Shown one piece after another: positions 49,201 through 57,974 of a stretch of 64,000 bases of DNA. Both the position numbers and the translations under genes were made by a program. The notes beneath the pieces are model-generated. The model did no database searches. It worked only from the letters and a program-made list of their open reading frames with translations, and had not been told where the DNA came from. How positions within the stretch are numbered: the first letter of the stretch is position 1; each line of letters starts with the position of its first letter. Source of the stretch: Saccharibacillus sp. O23 (lineage in GTDB: Bacteria; Bacillota; Bacilli; Paenibacillales; Paenibacillaceae); the NCBI RefSeq assembly GCF_002205895.1, contig NZ_NJDE01000004.1, forward strand, positions 1 to 64,000. The letters run 5' to 3'.

Positions 49201-51719
49201 TAGAAACCGACCTGCATCTCGTACAGTGCCGCCGCTTCCAGAGGACCGTTCGCGCGGCCGAGCAATTCCGCGCATGCCGCATCGGCTTCGGCCACGCGGC
49301 GGCACAGATAAGCGCACTCCGCATACAGGGTCAACCCTTCGCGCGTTAATGCCGCATGTTTCTCCCAGCGCCGATCTCCCAGCATTTCCATAGCGACCGA
49401 GACCAGATTCAGCGCCGTCGCGTAGCCGTACGCCGACTTCGCCGCCCGAGCGGCTTCGATATTCAGCGCGACCAGACGCTCGCGCTCCGTCTCGCCGGAG
49501 ATCCACTCCCGGCCGGCGTTCAAATGCGACGCCGCTTCCAGCAGATATTTTTCCCGGCGAGCCGGAAACCGGTCCGATCGTTCCAGCAGAGCGCGGCCCG
49601 CGTTCAGGTGCAGCCGCCCGATCTCTTCCGGCGCATGCATCTCGTAAGCCGCCTGTTGAATGCGATCATGCCGGAATCGGTAACGGATCGGAGCAAGCGG
49701 CTCGTCCTCTTCGACTGCGGCGGTTCCCGCTTCGAAAGCCGATTGAGGCACGAGCAGTTCTTCTTCCAACGCTTCGTTCAAGCAGCGGGCGACGGTCGTC
49801 GCATCCTGTCCGCTCCCCCGCTCCAGCAGCTCGCTGTCGAATCCGGCGCCCAGAATGGCTCCGACTCCCAACAAACGACGCGAAGCTTCGTTCAGATTCA
49901 GCAGGCGCCGCATCAGCAGTTCAAGCACGTCTTCGCGAACCGGCAGCTCCGCGATCTGCTCCGTCTGCCAGTCCCATCCTCCTCGACGGGCATCGTAAGC
50001 CAGCCATCCGTCCCGATGCAGATCCCGCAGCATTTCCCGGGCGAACAGCGCATTGCCCCGGGTTCTGCGGCGGACCAGCGCGGTCAAAGATCGCGTTCGC
50101 TCGACATCGGCATGCAGCGCGTCGGAGACAAGAGCTTCCAACGCTTCGTTGGACAGCGGGCCGAGTTCGATCTCCGATACCTCGCGGCTCGCCGCGATCC
50201 GCGAAACCGTGGGCGGCAGCACATGGCCTTCTCCGGTTTCGCTCGGCCGATAAGCCCAGACGACGCACAAGCCGCGAAGCTCGGGATCAAGCATCAGCCG
50301 TTCGATCAACTGCATCTCGGCCGCGTCCGCTCTCTGCATATCGTCGAGAAACAGCAGAATCGGACGCCCGCCGTCCGTCAAGCCGCGAACGAAAGCGGCG
50401 AACGTCAGGAAGAAACGGTTCGTATCTTCGGCCGGTCCCAATGCTTCGGGCTCCGGCCGTGAGCCGATCCAAGCTTCCAGTTCGGGAACGAGCCGCGTAA
50501 TCAACGCTCCGCCGTCGGCCAGCTCGCGCCGCAGCGCCGCGGCGATCTCCGACTCGGCAGGCAGGGTGCCGTGAAGTTCGGCCGCCAACCGGACGATCAG
50601 CCCGCGAAAAGCATGTACGATCGCGGCATGAGGCACGCTTTGATTGTAAGGATCGCATTTGCCTTCGGCAAAACGGCCGTTCTCCCGCTCCGCCGCTTGC
50701 ATCAGTTCGTGCACGAAAGCCGTTTTGCCCGTTCCGGCTTCTCCCGAAACAAGCATGAGACGCGGCGCTTCGCCCACGCCTCCGCGAAACCATTCCTCCG
50801 CCTGCCGAAGCTCCGCGGCGCGGCCGTACAGACGCTGCGGAATACGGAATCGTTCCCGAAGATCTTCCGTTCCCGGTTCGAAATCTTCTTCGCCTGCCAA
50901 GCAGCGCAGCAGATCCGCTTTGATGCCGGAAGCGCTCTGATAACGCTCTTCCGGCGATTTGCTCATCAATTTCATGATCACGCGGGACAAAGCGGGCGAC
51001 ACGCTCCGCGGCGAGATTTCATGCGGCGGAACGGGGTTTTTCGCCATCAGCGAATACAGATATTCCGGAGCGTGTTCCTCCTGATAAGGCCGTTGACCGG
51101 CCGCAAGTTCGTATAACGTCACTCCGAACGAATAATAGTCCGTACGGAAATCCAATTCCCGATTGATTCGACCCGTCTGCTCCGGCGACATATAAGCCAG
51201 ACTGCCTTCCGGCAGATCGAACGCGTAATCCGAATCGGAATTCCGTTTCGGCTCTTCGGACAATCCGAAATCGATCAGCCGAACCTCGTCGGTTCTGCGG
51301 TTCCAGATCAGATTGGAAGGTTTGATGTCTTTGTGAACGACGCCGAGACGGTGCACATCCTCCAAGATCTCGACGAATCCGATCATCGTACGCATAAAAG
51401 CATGGCGATCCGGCGGTTCGTCCGCCCAGATCCGATCCAGCGAACTGCCGCCGATGTCTTCCAGTTCGAGCATCAACAGCCCGCCCCGCTCCTCCAATCG
51501 AAGAGGACGGACCACGCCGCGAATATCCGCGCTTAACCGCTTCAGCAGCCGATATTCGCGTTTGAACCGCGAGATCTCGTGAGCGTCCGCGGCGCCGGCG
51601 CGCAAAATTTTCAGAATAACGGATTTGCCGGACTCTCCGTCGACGGCACGATAGACGGCTTTTCGACCATACTCGGAGAAAGTTTCTATAACGCTAAACT
51701 GATCGATCGTCAACATCAT
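46296..51719 (-). CDS. Giant signalling protein: Ser/Thr kinase-like, AAA ATPase, GAF, PAS and GGDEF
   Basis: 1807 residues. Order: protein kinase-like domain 1-275 (Lys37 in VILKILR, HKDIKPSNL 129-137, DFG 150-152, MSPEQTGRI); a STAND/AAA-type ATPase from about 295 (Walker A GEAGTGKT 326-333, Walker B LLFLDDMQRAD); a long helical, TPR-like region (about 650-1200); GAF (about 1240-1390); PAS (about 1400-1520); a coiled coil; then GGDEF at the C-terminus with active-site GGEEF (1720-1724) and no RxxD inhibitory site just before it. The catalytic motifs suggest both a kinase and a c-di-GMP synthase. The kinase glycine loop is poor (FSEYGRKAVY). No EAL domain. A single gene with no obvious partner. 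Confidence 0.9.
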   Translation of the reverse strand: MMLTIDQFSVIETFSEYGRKAVYRAVDGESGKSVILKILRAGAADAHEISRFKREYRLLKRLSADIRGVVRPLRLEERGGLLMLELEDIGGSSLDRIWADEPPDRHAFMRTMIGFVEILEDVHRLGVVHKDIKPSNLIWNRRTDEVRLIDFGLSEEPKRNSDSDYAFDLPEGSLAYMSPEQTGRINRELDFRTDYYSFGVTLYELAAGQRPYQEEHAPEYLYSLMAKNPVPPHEISPRSVSPALSRVIMKLMSKSPEERYQSASGIKADLLRCLAGEEDFEPGTEDLRERFRIPQRLYGRAAELRQAEEWFRGGVGEAPRLMLVSGEAGTGKTAFVHELMQAAERENGRFAEGKCDPYNQSVPHAAIVHAFRGLIVRLAAELHGTLPAESEIAAALRRELADGGALITRLVPELEAWIGSRPEPEALGPAEDTNRFFLTFAAFVRGLTDGGRPILLFLDDMQRADAAEMQLIERLMLDPELRGLCVVWAYRPSETGEGHVLPPTVSRIAASREVSEIELGPLSNEALEALVSDALHADVERTRSLTALVRRRTRGNALFAREMLRDLHRDGWLAYDARRGGWDWQTEQIAELPVREDVLELLMRRLLNLNEASRRLLGVGAILGAGFDSELLERGSGQDATTVARCLNEALEEELLVPQSAFEAGTAAVEEDEPLAPIRYRFRHDRIQQAAYEMHAPEEIGRLHLNAGRALLERSDRFPARREKYLLEAASHLNAGREWISGETERERLVALNIEAARAAKSAYGYATALNLVSVAMEMLGDRRWEKHAALTREGLTLYAECAYLCRRVAEADAACAELLGRANGPLEAAALYEMQVGFYFHLGLMRESLDAGRRGLALLDIRLPERAAMTGVMAEFVRVKGKLALSSIQRVENGKEMSDPRVKLAMRLLIGMFPPAFVSGDQPLFGLLVLKKTGLTLKYGLAPESSLAFTGYALLLSGMGDAEGAYRFARLALRINERFNDLRSRSAVQVLVALFARVWKEPWQRLPEAFGEAIDSGMRSGSLLYLAHACYYVNLWHPDMDLNAQIEESGRHIAMIENTGHQEALATAKLARQQWRSLAGLLEDSTSFDGPDFSEEDCLAQLRQADYQSGIAIYYLYKMKQQFAAGQYEDAASYLEQAEACIGALAGSAFMEEFALYAALICLYAKRPPEAGKQRRRQNRLRREIRRLRGWSDHNPANFAWHVRLMRAELARRAGDVKEAGRLYDEACAEAEENAPIRYKALSFELAASFRFQKGQTDYGAYLLNKAVYYYAIWGAEGKVRQLGLRYPQHAAPRDEEPSGSGSLSGSTGSIDLGALMQASQAISREIELDHLLQALMEIVIKNAGAQRGCILLRQSPMMVEGRYSADQDRVTVFVRETTLYDRLPESLLHTAEETRKTLIYDDASLDPELADDPYVRAYRPRSLVCMPLINQNRTVAVIYLENNLVSGAFTRERMKIINLLSRDMVFSLENATLYEELEQSEAKYRELVDNIQDGIFLIQDGRFVYVNEALAEMLGYRAEEILGARYHAFIHPKDAERIESYYWNRIENREVPSEYEAGLLHRDGLRSIIAIHKVSGVTYRGKRAVQGTVKDITARKRAEQELRRHKEHLEELVAERTEELERNNEELNRSLKLIERLSVTDELTGLYNRRHFNTVFTESVARANRYGQTLAYLMLDIDHYKKYNDTYGHFEGDRVLERLGRTLHGFSAEGRSFVFRLGGEEFGILLPGAGEEETRRYAEQIRQGVAALEIEHSGHPEAGIVTVSIGAAWVQGPGIQEENLYKTADEALYVSKHAGRNRVTLAEKE

Positions 51720-51938
51720 CCCATTCCACCTTCGTCCGCCCGGCTTCGCATGCCCCTCCGCTGCTTTTCGCGCATACGAAATTCCGGGCTTAGAATCGGG
51801 ACGATCCGGTCGGCGCTCCCCAACAAAGCCCGACCTTCATTCAGCCCCTCTTGGCTCTAGCATATCCTATTACGAAAGCGATGAGAAGCCGGGGAATGCG
51901 CCTTTCGTCGCGGTTGTATGATCCCTTTCCGCACACGG

Positions 51939-51970
51939 AAAAAGCCGATCGCGGGATTCGCGACCGGCTT
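51939..51970 (-). terminator. Terminator after lipoprotein gene
   Basis: On the minus strand AAGCCGGTCGCG and CGCGATCGGCTT form a 12-bp stem with one mismatch and short loop, then TTTTT. Confidence 0.88.
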
Positions 51971-51984
51971 GCATGGCATGGAGC

Positions 51985-52902
51985 TTATTGCGCGCCGTCG
52001 GTAACTTCTTTCGGCACTTCGATCGTTTTGATTTCGTTGTGTTTCGAGATGCTGCTCTTCATGACCATGTCCATTTTCATGTCCACGGCTTCGGCGCCTT
52101 CGCCGCCCGCTTCGTTCTTCATCGACATCGTCATATCGATCGTGGAATCGGTCGGGTAATACGTTTTTTTGTTGATTTTGTAGACGACGTTCATTTTCTC
52201 GATGTTCATCTGATCGATCATCGCGGACATTTGACCTTGCGGATCGTTCTGTCCCATGACTTCTTTGGCCATCGATTTGATGTCGTCGCCGGACAGATTG
52301 GCCGTCAGCACATAATCGTCGCCTTCTTCGGTGACTTTCATCTCTTTGGCCATCGATTTGAATTGACCGAACGAATCTTCCAGTTTGGCCGAGGCTTCAA
52401 TGCTGCTCATGATCTGAGCGCGTTGTGCTTCCGGAAGTTTCGTCCATTTGCCGTCGAGACCCATGTATACGGCGTCCGGCGTAATGTACTGTTCGATGTC
52501 CATCGCCTTGCCGCCCGCATCGCTGGAGATCGTTTGATGCGCGCTCAGCGGATCAAGCACCATGTCCGTGTCCATTTTCGTCGTGGAAGCTTGTTCTTGG
52601 CCGTTCAGATTGATGTTCTGTTCGACGTCGGCTTTCATGTTGAAGCTTTTCAGCTCTTTGCTCGCTTCTTGAGCTTTGTTCAGCAGATCTTCGGCCGACA
52701 TCGACGAAGCGTCGCCGCTTGCGGCAGGCTCTTCGGCTGCCGGCGTTTCGGCCGCAGGGGTTTCCGCTGCAGGCGTTTCGGTCGCCGCTCCCGTGGAAGC
52801 CGTCGTATCCGCAGGCTTTTCCGCCGTTTCGCTATTTTTGCCGCAGGCCGTCATGCTTACGACGAGCATGGCCGAGAACACCATAGTCCACCATTTTTTC
52901 AT
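51985..52902 (-). CDS. DUF6612-like lipoprotein
   Basis: 305 residues. A lipobox (LVVSMTAC, Cys20) marks it for lipid attachment and extracellular anchoring. A low-complexity linker with repeated AETPA units (residues 40-60) precedes a beta-rich domain with MSAEDLLNKAQEASKELKSF, YITPDAVYMGLDGKWTKLP and YKINKKTYYPTDSTIDMTM, the LppX/LolA-like pattern of DUF6612 proteins common in Bacillales. Ligand and function are unknown. Monocistronic with terminator 51939-51970. Confidence 0.82.
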   Translation of the reverse strand: MKKWWTMVFSAMLVVSMTACGKNSETAEKPADTTASTGAATETPAAETPAAETPAAEEPAASGDASSMSAEDLLNKAQEASKELKSFNMKADVEQNINLNGQEQASTTKMDTDMVLDPLSAHQTISSDAGGKAMDIEQYITPDAVYMGLDGKWTKLPEAQRAQIMSSIEASAKLEDSFGQFKSMAKEMKVTEEGDDYVLTANLSGDDIKSMAKEVMGQNDPQGQMSAMIDQMNIEKMNVVYKINKKTYYPTDSTIDMTMSMKNEAGGEGAEAVDMKMDMVMKSSISKHNEIKTIEVPKEVTDGAQ

Positions 52903-53167
52903 TTTTAACCCTCCCGGTTATGATAAATGTCTCTCTCTTTGGGTCATTACACCAAATCGCCTGCTTTCTAACGTTTTTTCGCGAATTTGCGCCGCAAGCC
53001 GCAAAAAAAACCGAAAAACAAGCGAGACGCATACCAAGTTACCGAGCAGGTAAACAGATGCCTTTCGAACGAATGTGAACAGGGGCTTTTTTCATAATCA
53101 AACAGGTCTTCGAGACTAATCGTTTTTGACGAATCTCGTGAACGGAGCGGTCGAATTTCGAGTCGGC

Positions 53168-53515
53168 CTAATCCAGTTCCGCCCGGGAGAACAAATCGCG
53201 GATCAACGCATCGTCTTCGCAAGCGTCTTTGAACGCGTAAACGAACAATTCCAGCGCTTCCGGATCGTCGGAATAAGCGGCGAACATGTCCGCTTCGGGA
53301 TCGAACTTCACCCGTCCGACGAGATGCGGCATTTTTTCTTGGAGAAACACGGCGGCCAGAGAAGCCCAATCGTAACCGCCGCCTTCGAACCCTTCGTCCG
53401 CCCGTTCTTCGAATACTTCGTTTTTGTACATGCCCGCGTTCAAGATGACCGAGGCTTTGCCTCCGTCGTGTCGAACCCATTTGAAAGGTTCCATGCTTCG
53501 CTCCGTTTCCGTCAT
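53168..53515 (-). CDS. Imm51-like immunity family protein
   Basis: 115 residues, acidic, cytosolic. The pattern SVILNAGMYKNEVFEERA, GFEGGGYDWASLAAVFL, KFDPEADMFAAYSDD and ALELFVYAFKDACEDD fits the Imm51 family as I remember it, whose members are predicted antitoxins of contact-dependent toxins. No toxin gene adjoins it, so it may be an orphan immunity gene or may have another role. ATG 53515 follows GGAGGAAGGGG. Confidence in the family is moderate. Confidence 0.6.
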   Translation of the reverse strand: MTETERSMEPFKWVRHDGGKASVILNAGMYKNEVFEERADEGFEGGGYDWASLAAVFLQEKMPHLVGRVKFDPEADMFAAYSDDPEALELFVYAFKDACEDDALIRDLFSRAELD

Positions 53516-53562
53516 TCCCCTTCCTCCTCCGCCTACGCGAAAAGATAGGTACAGCGTCTTTC

Positions 53563-54453
53563 TTATTTTACTATAAAACCCTCCTGCTCCACAAAAAGCC
53601 GGCCGGCCGTCTCCAAGAACAGCCGGACCGCGGGCGAGGCTTCTTCGAGCGAAGGCACGGCGGCGCCGATGCTTCGCACGATCGACGGCACCGTCTCCCG
53701 GACTTGCAGCGAATGGGGGTGCATGGACAGCGCCATCTCCGATACGATGCCGATGCCCAGTCCTTGCGCGGTCATGCCCACCATCGTGCTGACGTTATGG
53801 GTGGTAAACCGGATATTCGGTTCAAGACCTTCCTGCTCGAAAGCGTTCAGCACCGCGACTTCGTGGCCGCCTCGGCATAAGATGAGATCTTCGTGTTCCA
53901 GATCCCGAATCGCGACTTTTTCCCGGCGATGCAGCCGATGACCGTCCGGAAGCAGCAGCACCATCCGGCTCTCGGCCAATTGAATCGTGTCCAGTCCGGG
54001 AGCCGGAAGCAGGACCAGACCGACGTCGTATTCGCGTTCGTGCACGCCTCGGCGAATCTCGTCGGCCGTACCTTCGCTCAATTCGAAATGCAGGTTCGGA
54101 TAGTTTTCGCGCATCTCGCGGATAACGGTAGGCAAGAAATACGCCGAAGCCGAAGGAAAAGCGCCGATCGACACGCTTCCGACGTCGATTCCTTTATCCG
54201 CCGCGACCTGCTGCCGAATCTGATCCATCCGTTGCAGCATCGCGCGAAACTGAGGCAGCAAACGCTCCCCGATGTCCGTTAGAGCTACGCCGCGTTTTCG
54301 GTCGCGCAGCAGCAGTCGGGTCTCCAATTCCGACTCGATCGCCGCGATGGCATGGCTGACCGCAGGCTGGGTCATATGCAGTTCTTCCGCGGCACGGGTA
54401 AAGCTCAAACTTTCGGCGACCTTCACGAATACGGCGATCTGCGTAATAGTCAT
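53563..54453 (-). CDS. LysR family transcriptional regulator
   Basis: 296 residues. The N-terminal winged helix (ITQIAVFVKVAESLSFTRAAEELHMTQPAVSHAIAAIE in blocks, residues 3-40) is followed by a periplasmic-binding-like ligand domain (about 90-290). ATG 54453 is chosen because the LysR start pattern begins there; AAGGAGAT precedes it at longer than usual spacing, and an in-frame ATG at 54489 overlaps that site. Divergent from the EamA transporter gene 176 bp away, which is its likely target. Confidence 0.88.
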   Translation of the reverse strand: MTITQIAVFVKVAESLSFTRAAEELHMTQPAVSHAIAAIESELETRLLLRDRKRGVALTDIGERLLPQFRAMLQRMDQIRQQVAADKGIDVGSVSIGAFPSASAYFLPTVIREMRENYPNLHFELSEGTADEIRRGVHEREYDVGLVLLPAPGLDTIQLAESRMVLLLPDGHRLHRREKVAIRDLEHEDLILCRGGHEVAVLNAFEQEGLEPNIRFTTHNVSTMVGMTAQGLGIGIVSEMALSMHPHSLQVRETVPSIVRSIGAAVPSLEEASPAVRLFLETAGRLFVEQEGFIVK

Positions 54454-54629
54454 AACTTTATCGTTATCTCCTTCATGCAAAACATTCATTTTATTTATGT
54501 CGTTTTTCAGTATACGCTTAATAAGCCCGAAACGCCAAAAAAGCGAAATCGCCGTCGCATCTTCAGGCTTCGATCCGGCGCTTCGCTTTATTTTGCTTTA
54601 TCTTGTTGTTTAATGAAAGGATGATGAAT

Positions 54630-55553
54630 ATGACTCACGCATTTTCACCGCGCAAAACGTTCGGAATGGTGCTGTTCCTCGTGTTGGTCTGGGGGATCAA
54701 CTGGCCGCTTACCAAGATGGCGCTGCCGCATACGCCTCCGCTGCTGTTCTCGGGACTCCGCACGTTGATCGGCGGGCTGATCCTGCTGCCGATCGCGCTG
54801 CGCCGCTTGCCGTCGCTGCGCTTGAAGTCCAACGCCGGCGCTTATCTGCTGCTCGGCCTGCTCAACGTCGGCGGCTATTACGGACTTCAAACGATCGGCA
54901 TCGGGTATCTGCCCGCCGGATTGTTCTCGACGCTGGTCTTCTTGCAGCCGATCCTGCTCGGCATCTTCTCCCGAATCTGGCTCGGCGAACGGTTGAACCG
55001 GTTCAAGATCGCGGGACTCGTGCTCGGATTCGCCGGCGTGGCCGTGATCAGTCTCGGCGGTCTCGAAGGCAGCTTGTCGCCGCTCGGCATCCTGCTTGCG
55101 CTGGCTTCCGCTCTCTGCTGGGGACTCGGCACGATTTATATGAAAAAACAAGGCGCGCGTCTCGATTCCGTCTGGGCGGTGACCGTGCAGCTGCTGATCG
55201 GCGGCGCCGCGCTGCTGATGATCGGAAGCGGCACGGAAAGCTGGAGCGCTATCTCGTGGACGCCTTCTTTCGTCGGCATCCTGCTGTTCATTTCCCTGTT
55301 CGTCATCGCGGGCGGCTGGCTGATCTATTTCCTGCTGATCGACGCGGGCGAAGTCAGCACGGTAGGCGCTTATACCTTTTTGATCCCCGTGCTGTCGAAT
55401 ACGTTCAGCATTCTGCTGCTCGGCGAAAAAGCCACTTTGACGCTGCTGATCGGCCTGCTGATGATCGCCGGCAGCATCATGCTCGTCAATCGCCGCCAAG
55501 TTCCCGTTCCCGCTCCGAAAACGGGATCGCTTCAGGACTGCGCGGGCGATTGA
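54630..55553 (+). CDS. EamA family (DMT) transporter
   Basis: 307 residues with ten predicted membrane segments in two EamA repeats (about 8-140 and 150-290). Landmarks include FLVLVWGINWPLTKMAL, LFSGLRTLIGGLILLP and, in the second half, LASALCWGLGTIYMKKQG and GAYTFLIPVLSNTFSILLLGE. Members export amino acids or metabolites; the substrate is unknown. ATG 54630 lies nine bases after GAAAGG; two ATGs (54621, 54624) lie just before. Divergent from the LysR gene. Confidence 0.88.
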   Translation: MTHAFSPRKTFGMVLFLVLVWGINWPLTKMALPHTPPLLFSGLRTLIGGLILLPIALRRLPSLRLKSNAGAYLLLGLLNVGGYYGLQTIGIGYLPAGLFSTLVFLQPILLGIFSRIWLGERLNRFKIAGLVLGFAGVAVISLGGLEGSLSPLGILLALASALCWGLGTIYMKKQGARLDSVWAVTVQLLIGGAALLMIGSGTESWSAISWTPSFVGILLFISLFVIAGGWLIYFLLIDAGEVSTVGAYTFLIPVLSNTFSILLLGEKATLTLLIGLLMIAGSIMLVNRRQVPVPAPKTGSLQDCAGD

Positions 55554-55644
55554 AAAACGGAAAAACAGCAAACGGATCGGATTCGCCGCCGATCCGTCGA
55601 TTCGAACAACATGATTCCAACAGACGATTCGCGACGGCCGAAAC

Positions 55645-56247
55645 TCAGTTCTCCGCGATCGGCAGAAGATCGAGCCGCTGCGCCAATTCTGGAGGCAGCG
55701 GCTCTTCGCGCAATCTTGCGACCGCCGCCGCGTCGGCTCCGCGCTCGCGCAGATACGTTTCGAGCAGCGCCGCTTTCTCCGTCCGTCCCATCAGCGCGTA
55801 CGCGGCGAACCAGACTTCCGGACTGGCGATCCGCAGACCGCGGCGGACGCCGCCCGACAGCGCAGGCAAACGGCAGATCTCCCGCCCGGAACGAATGGCG
55901 AAGCCGACGATGACTTCCACTTCCGGTTCCAGCCCTTCCACGGTAAGCTTGCTGCCGCTTCCGTACAGCTCGCTCGTGCCGCTGTCGGACGTCACTTCCA
56001 GATCGCTCAGCGCCGCGCGGACTTCGGCTTCCGGCGCGTCGGTCATCAGATCCCAATCGCGTACCGCTTCCGCCAATCCCAAGCCGAGCAGCATGCCGCT
56101 TCCGCCGATCGCGTACTCGACGCCCGCGCGTTCCAGACGCATCGCCACGGCGCGCAGCGCGTCCATTTTGCCCTGCATTTCCGCAGTATGCGCGAATGCC
56201 GCGTCGTTCTCCGCCTGCTTCGTTTTCTGCAACGATTCATTTCCCAT
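55645..56247 (-). CDS. Nucleotidyltransferase-fold protein
   Basis: 200 residues. The nucleotidyltransferase signature appears as YAIGGSGMLLGLGLAEAVRD and WDLMTD: a Gly-Gly-Ser turn followed by Asp-x-Asp (about residues 46-69), as in minimal nucleotidyltransferases that modify antibiotics, tRNA or toxin partners. A third acidic residue may be in EVEVIVGF (about 110-117). The C-terminal half is helical. Substrate unknown. Convergent with the EamA gene. Confidence 0.7.
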   Translation of the reverse strand: MGNESLQKTKQAENDAAFAHTAEMQGKMDALRAVAMRLERAGVEYAIGGSGMLLGLGLAEAVRDWDLMTDAPEAEVRAALSDLEVTSDSGTSELYGSGSKLTVEGLEPEVEVIVGFAIRSGREICRLPALSGGVRRGLRIASPEVWFAAYALMGRTEKAALLETYLRERGADAAAVARLREEPLPPELAQRLDLLPIAEN

Positions 56248-56455
56248 GGGTCTGCTCCTCCGACTGTATGGCCTCGTTTCTTTTCAAGGCCGACTTTGCT
56301 GACCATTGTACCATGAAGCCGACAAAGAAAAAGATAAAAAACGGCCCGCCTGCGAACGAATCGTTCTGCGGCGAGCCGGTATCTGCTATGCTGTCGGGCT
56401 TAGAAAACGAATCCAATCGTCCAAAAGAACTCCGGGTCGACCGGGTTCGCCGCGA

Positions 56456-57070
56456 TCAGCTTTCTTCCAATACGCGGAAGTCGGTCAACAGCGAGACGAC
56501 TTCGTCGTTCTCGTCGATTCCCCAGTAAGACGCGTAGACGCCGTCTCCGTGACCGGAAGTAAACAGGATCACGTTCAAGCCGGCTTCTTCGTCCGCAACG
56601 AGGTTGCCCCAGACGTCGTCGTGTTCTTCGAGCACGTCGGCGACCAGATCGTCGTACAAACTGATGTATTCGTCGCCCAGTTCTTCTTGCAGGCGTTCGT
56701 CCAAAGATTGCAAAGCGCTCAGCGCTTCTTCGTCGGCAAAGCTTCCGATGCCCGCATCGACCGGATAACCGAAGATCTCGTCTTCTTTGAGCGCGGATTT
56801 GTCCTGACCGGGACGTACGGCCAATTCCCAACGCACCGGCTTATTATCGGAGAATCGCAGCTCCGCTCCCGCGATCGCGCCGTGCTGCTCGCTGTGCCAA
56901 GCATAGACCGGATAAGTCCCCGGCTTTACTTCCAATTCGAACGCTTCGAGCGGCGCAGTCAGCGGATCGCACGCCGCGACGCGTCCCGATACGATCTTCA
57001 ACGGTTCGAGCGGCTGCGGACGCAGCGCGCCGCCCGACGGTTCCAACAGACCTTGCAGTAGTTTCGACAT
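56456..57070 (-). CDS. DUF4241 family protein
   Basis: 204 residues. DUF4241 blocks are clear: SGRVAACDPLTAPLEAFEL, KPGTYPVYAWHSE, FGYPVDAGIGSFADEEA and the C-terminal FTSGHGDGVYASYWGID. Very acidic overall, cytosolic. The family has no established function and is often found near polymorphic-toxin or immunity loci, so a protective role is conceivable (inference). ATG 57070 follows GAGGGAG. Between it and the next gene (56248-56455) nothing else is seen. Confidence 0.82.
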   Translation of the reverse strand: MSKLLQGLLEPSGGALRPQPLEPLKIVSGRVAACDPLTAPLEAFELEVKPGTYPVYAWHSEQHGAIAGAELRFSDNKPVRWELAVRPGQDKSALKEDEIFGYPVDAGIGSFADEEALSALQSLDERLQEELGDEYISLYDDLVADVLEEHDDVWGNLVADEEAGLNVILFTSGHGDGVYASYWGIDENDEVVSLLTDFRVLEES

Positions 57071-57235
57071 CGCACATCTCCCTCTCTGTTTCGAATGTCA
57101 TCCCATTATGTATACCCGTTTACCGAATATCGAACTCAAGCCTGCGCCTCTGCGCGCGAACCCCTAACGTTTCGCGGAACCGCAAAGCTTGTTTCTTCTT
57201 TACTTTACGCTCTTCGTTCGACGATTTGAATACGC

Positions 57236-57272
57236 AAAAAAGCCGCCGCGCGAGAATGCTCGCGCGGCGGCC
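57236..57272 (-). terminator. Terminator of MarR gene
   Basis: GCCGCCGCGCGAG and CTCGCGCGGCGGC form a perfect 13-bp stem with loop AATG; on the minus strand TTTTTT follows. Confidence 0.95.
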
Positions 57273-57296
57273 GGCTATCCAGCCAACCTGCTGTTC

Positions 57297-57812
57297 TTAT
57301 CTGGCGTATTCCATGAACTGTTGGCGTTCGAATTCCGCGCCGGCATGACGCAGAAATTCTCCGACAAAAGCGATTTGCTCGTGACTGTACGCATTAAGGA
57401 ACGTACGGAACCGTTCTTCTTCCCGTTCGTGCAGTTGACGATGGGTCTCGAATACTTCGCGGCCGGCCGGCGTCAGACGATAGTAGATTTCTTTGCGGTT
57501 GTGGCGCATGCGTTCGCGCTTGACCAGACCTTCATGCACCAGACGCGTACCGATCTTGGTCACGCCGGCGCGCGACAGCCCGATTTTCTCCGCGATCGTC
57601 GTGCCGTTGATCGGTTCGTGCAGACCGATGCAGCGGATCGCGTTGACCACGGTCAGATTGCCGACCCGGCTGCCCGTTTCTTCGTCTTCCATCATCGCGC
57701 GCAGCCGCGAAGGTTCGGTTTGTCTATGATTCTCGTATCGATGCAAAAAGTCGACGATCTGGCCGTACAACTCTCCGGGTGCTGTCTGGTAACGGTATGT
57801 ATTGGTTTCCAT
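57297..57812 (-). CDS. MarR family transcriptional regulator
   Basis: 171 residues. The winged-helix core (about 60-130) shows LTVVNAIRCIGLHEPING, TTIAEKIGLSRAGVTKIGTRL (recognition helix) and MRHNRKEIYYRLTPAGREVFE (wing). ATG 57812 is used because AAGGAGCG precedes it; in-frame codons continue to 57890 without a ribosome site. A Fur-like or self-regulatory dyad lies upstream at 57901-57917. Ligand and targets are unknown. Confidence 0.85.
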   Translation of the reverse strand: METNTYRYQTAPGELYGQIVDFLHRYENHRQTEPSRLRAMMEDEETGSRVGNLTVVNAIRCIGLHEPINGTTIAEKIGLSRAGVTKIGTRLVHEGLVKRERMRHNRKEIYYRLTPAGREVFETHRQLHEREEERFRTFLNAYSHEQIAFVGEFLRHAGAEFERQQFMEYAR

Positions 57813-57900
57813 GATATTCGCTCCTTGCTTACGGAATATGAAAAGTAAAAAGGAAAGCGGTTGACTTTGTTCGTTTCCCGATGAACTCAATATATCTTAA

Positions 57901-57917
57901 TTGAGAATGATAATCAA
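57901..57917. promoter_or_regulatory. Fur-box-like dyad upstream of MarR gene
   Basis: TTGAGAATGATAATCAA is a dyad (TTGA...TCAA) and shares GA-AATGATAATCA with the Fur consensus GATAATGATAATCATTATC. It lies 89 bp above the ATG in an AT-rich promoter region. It may instead be the MarR protein's own operator. Confidence 0.45.
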
Positions 57918-57974
57918 CTAGAATTTTTAAAATTCTTTTTTCTTTTTTTCGAGAAAAAGGCCGCAAATATAAGA

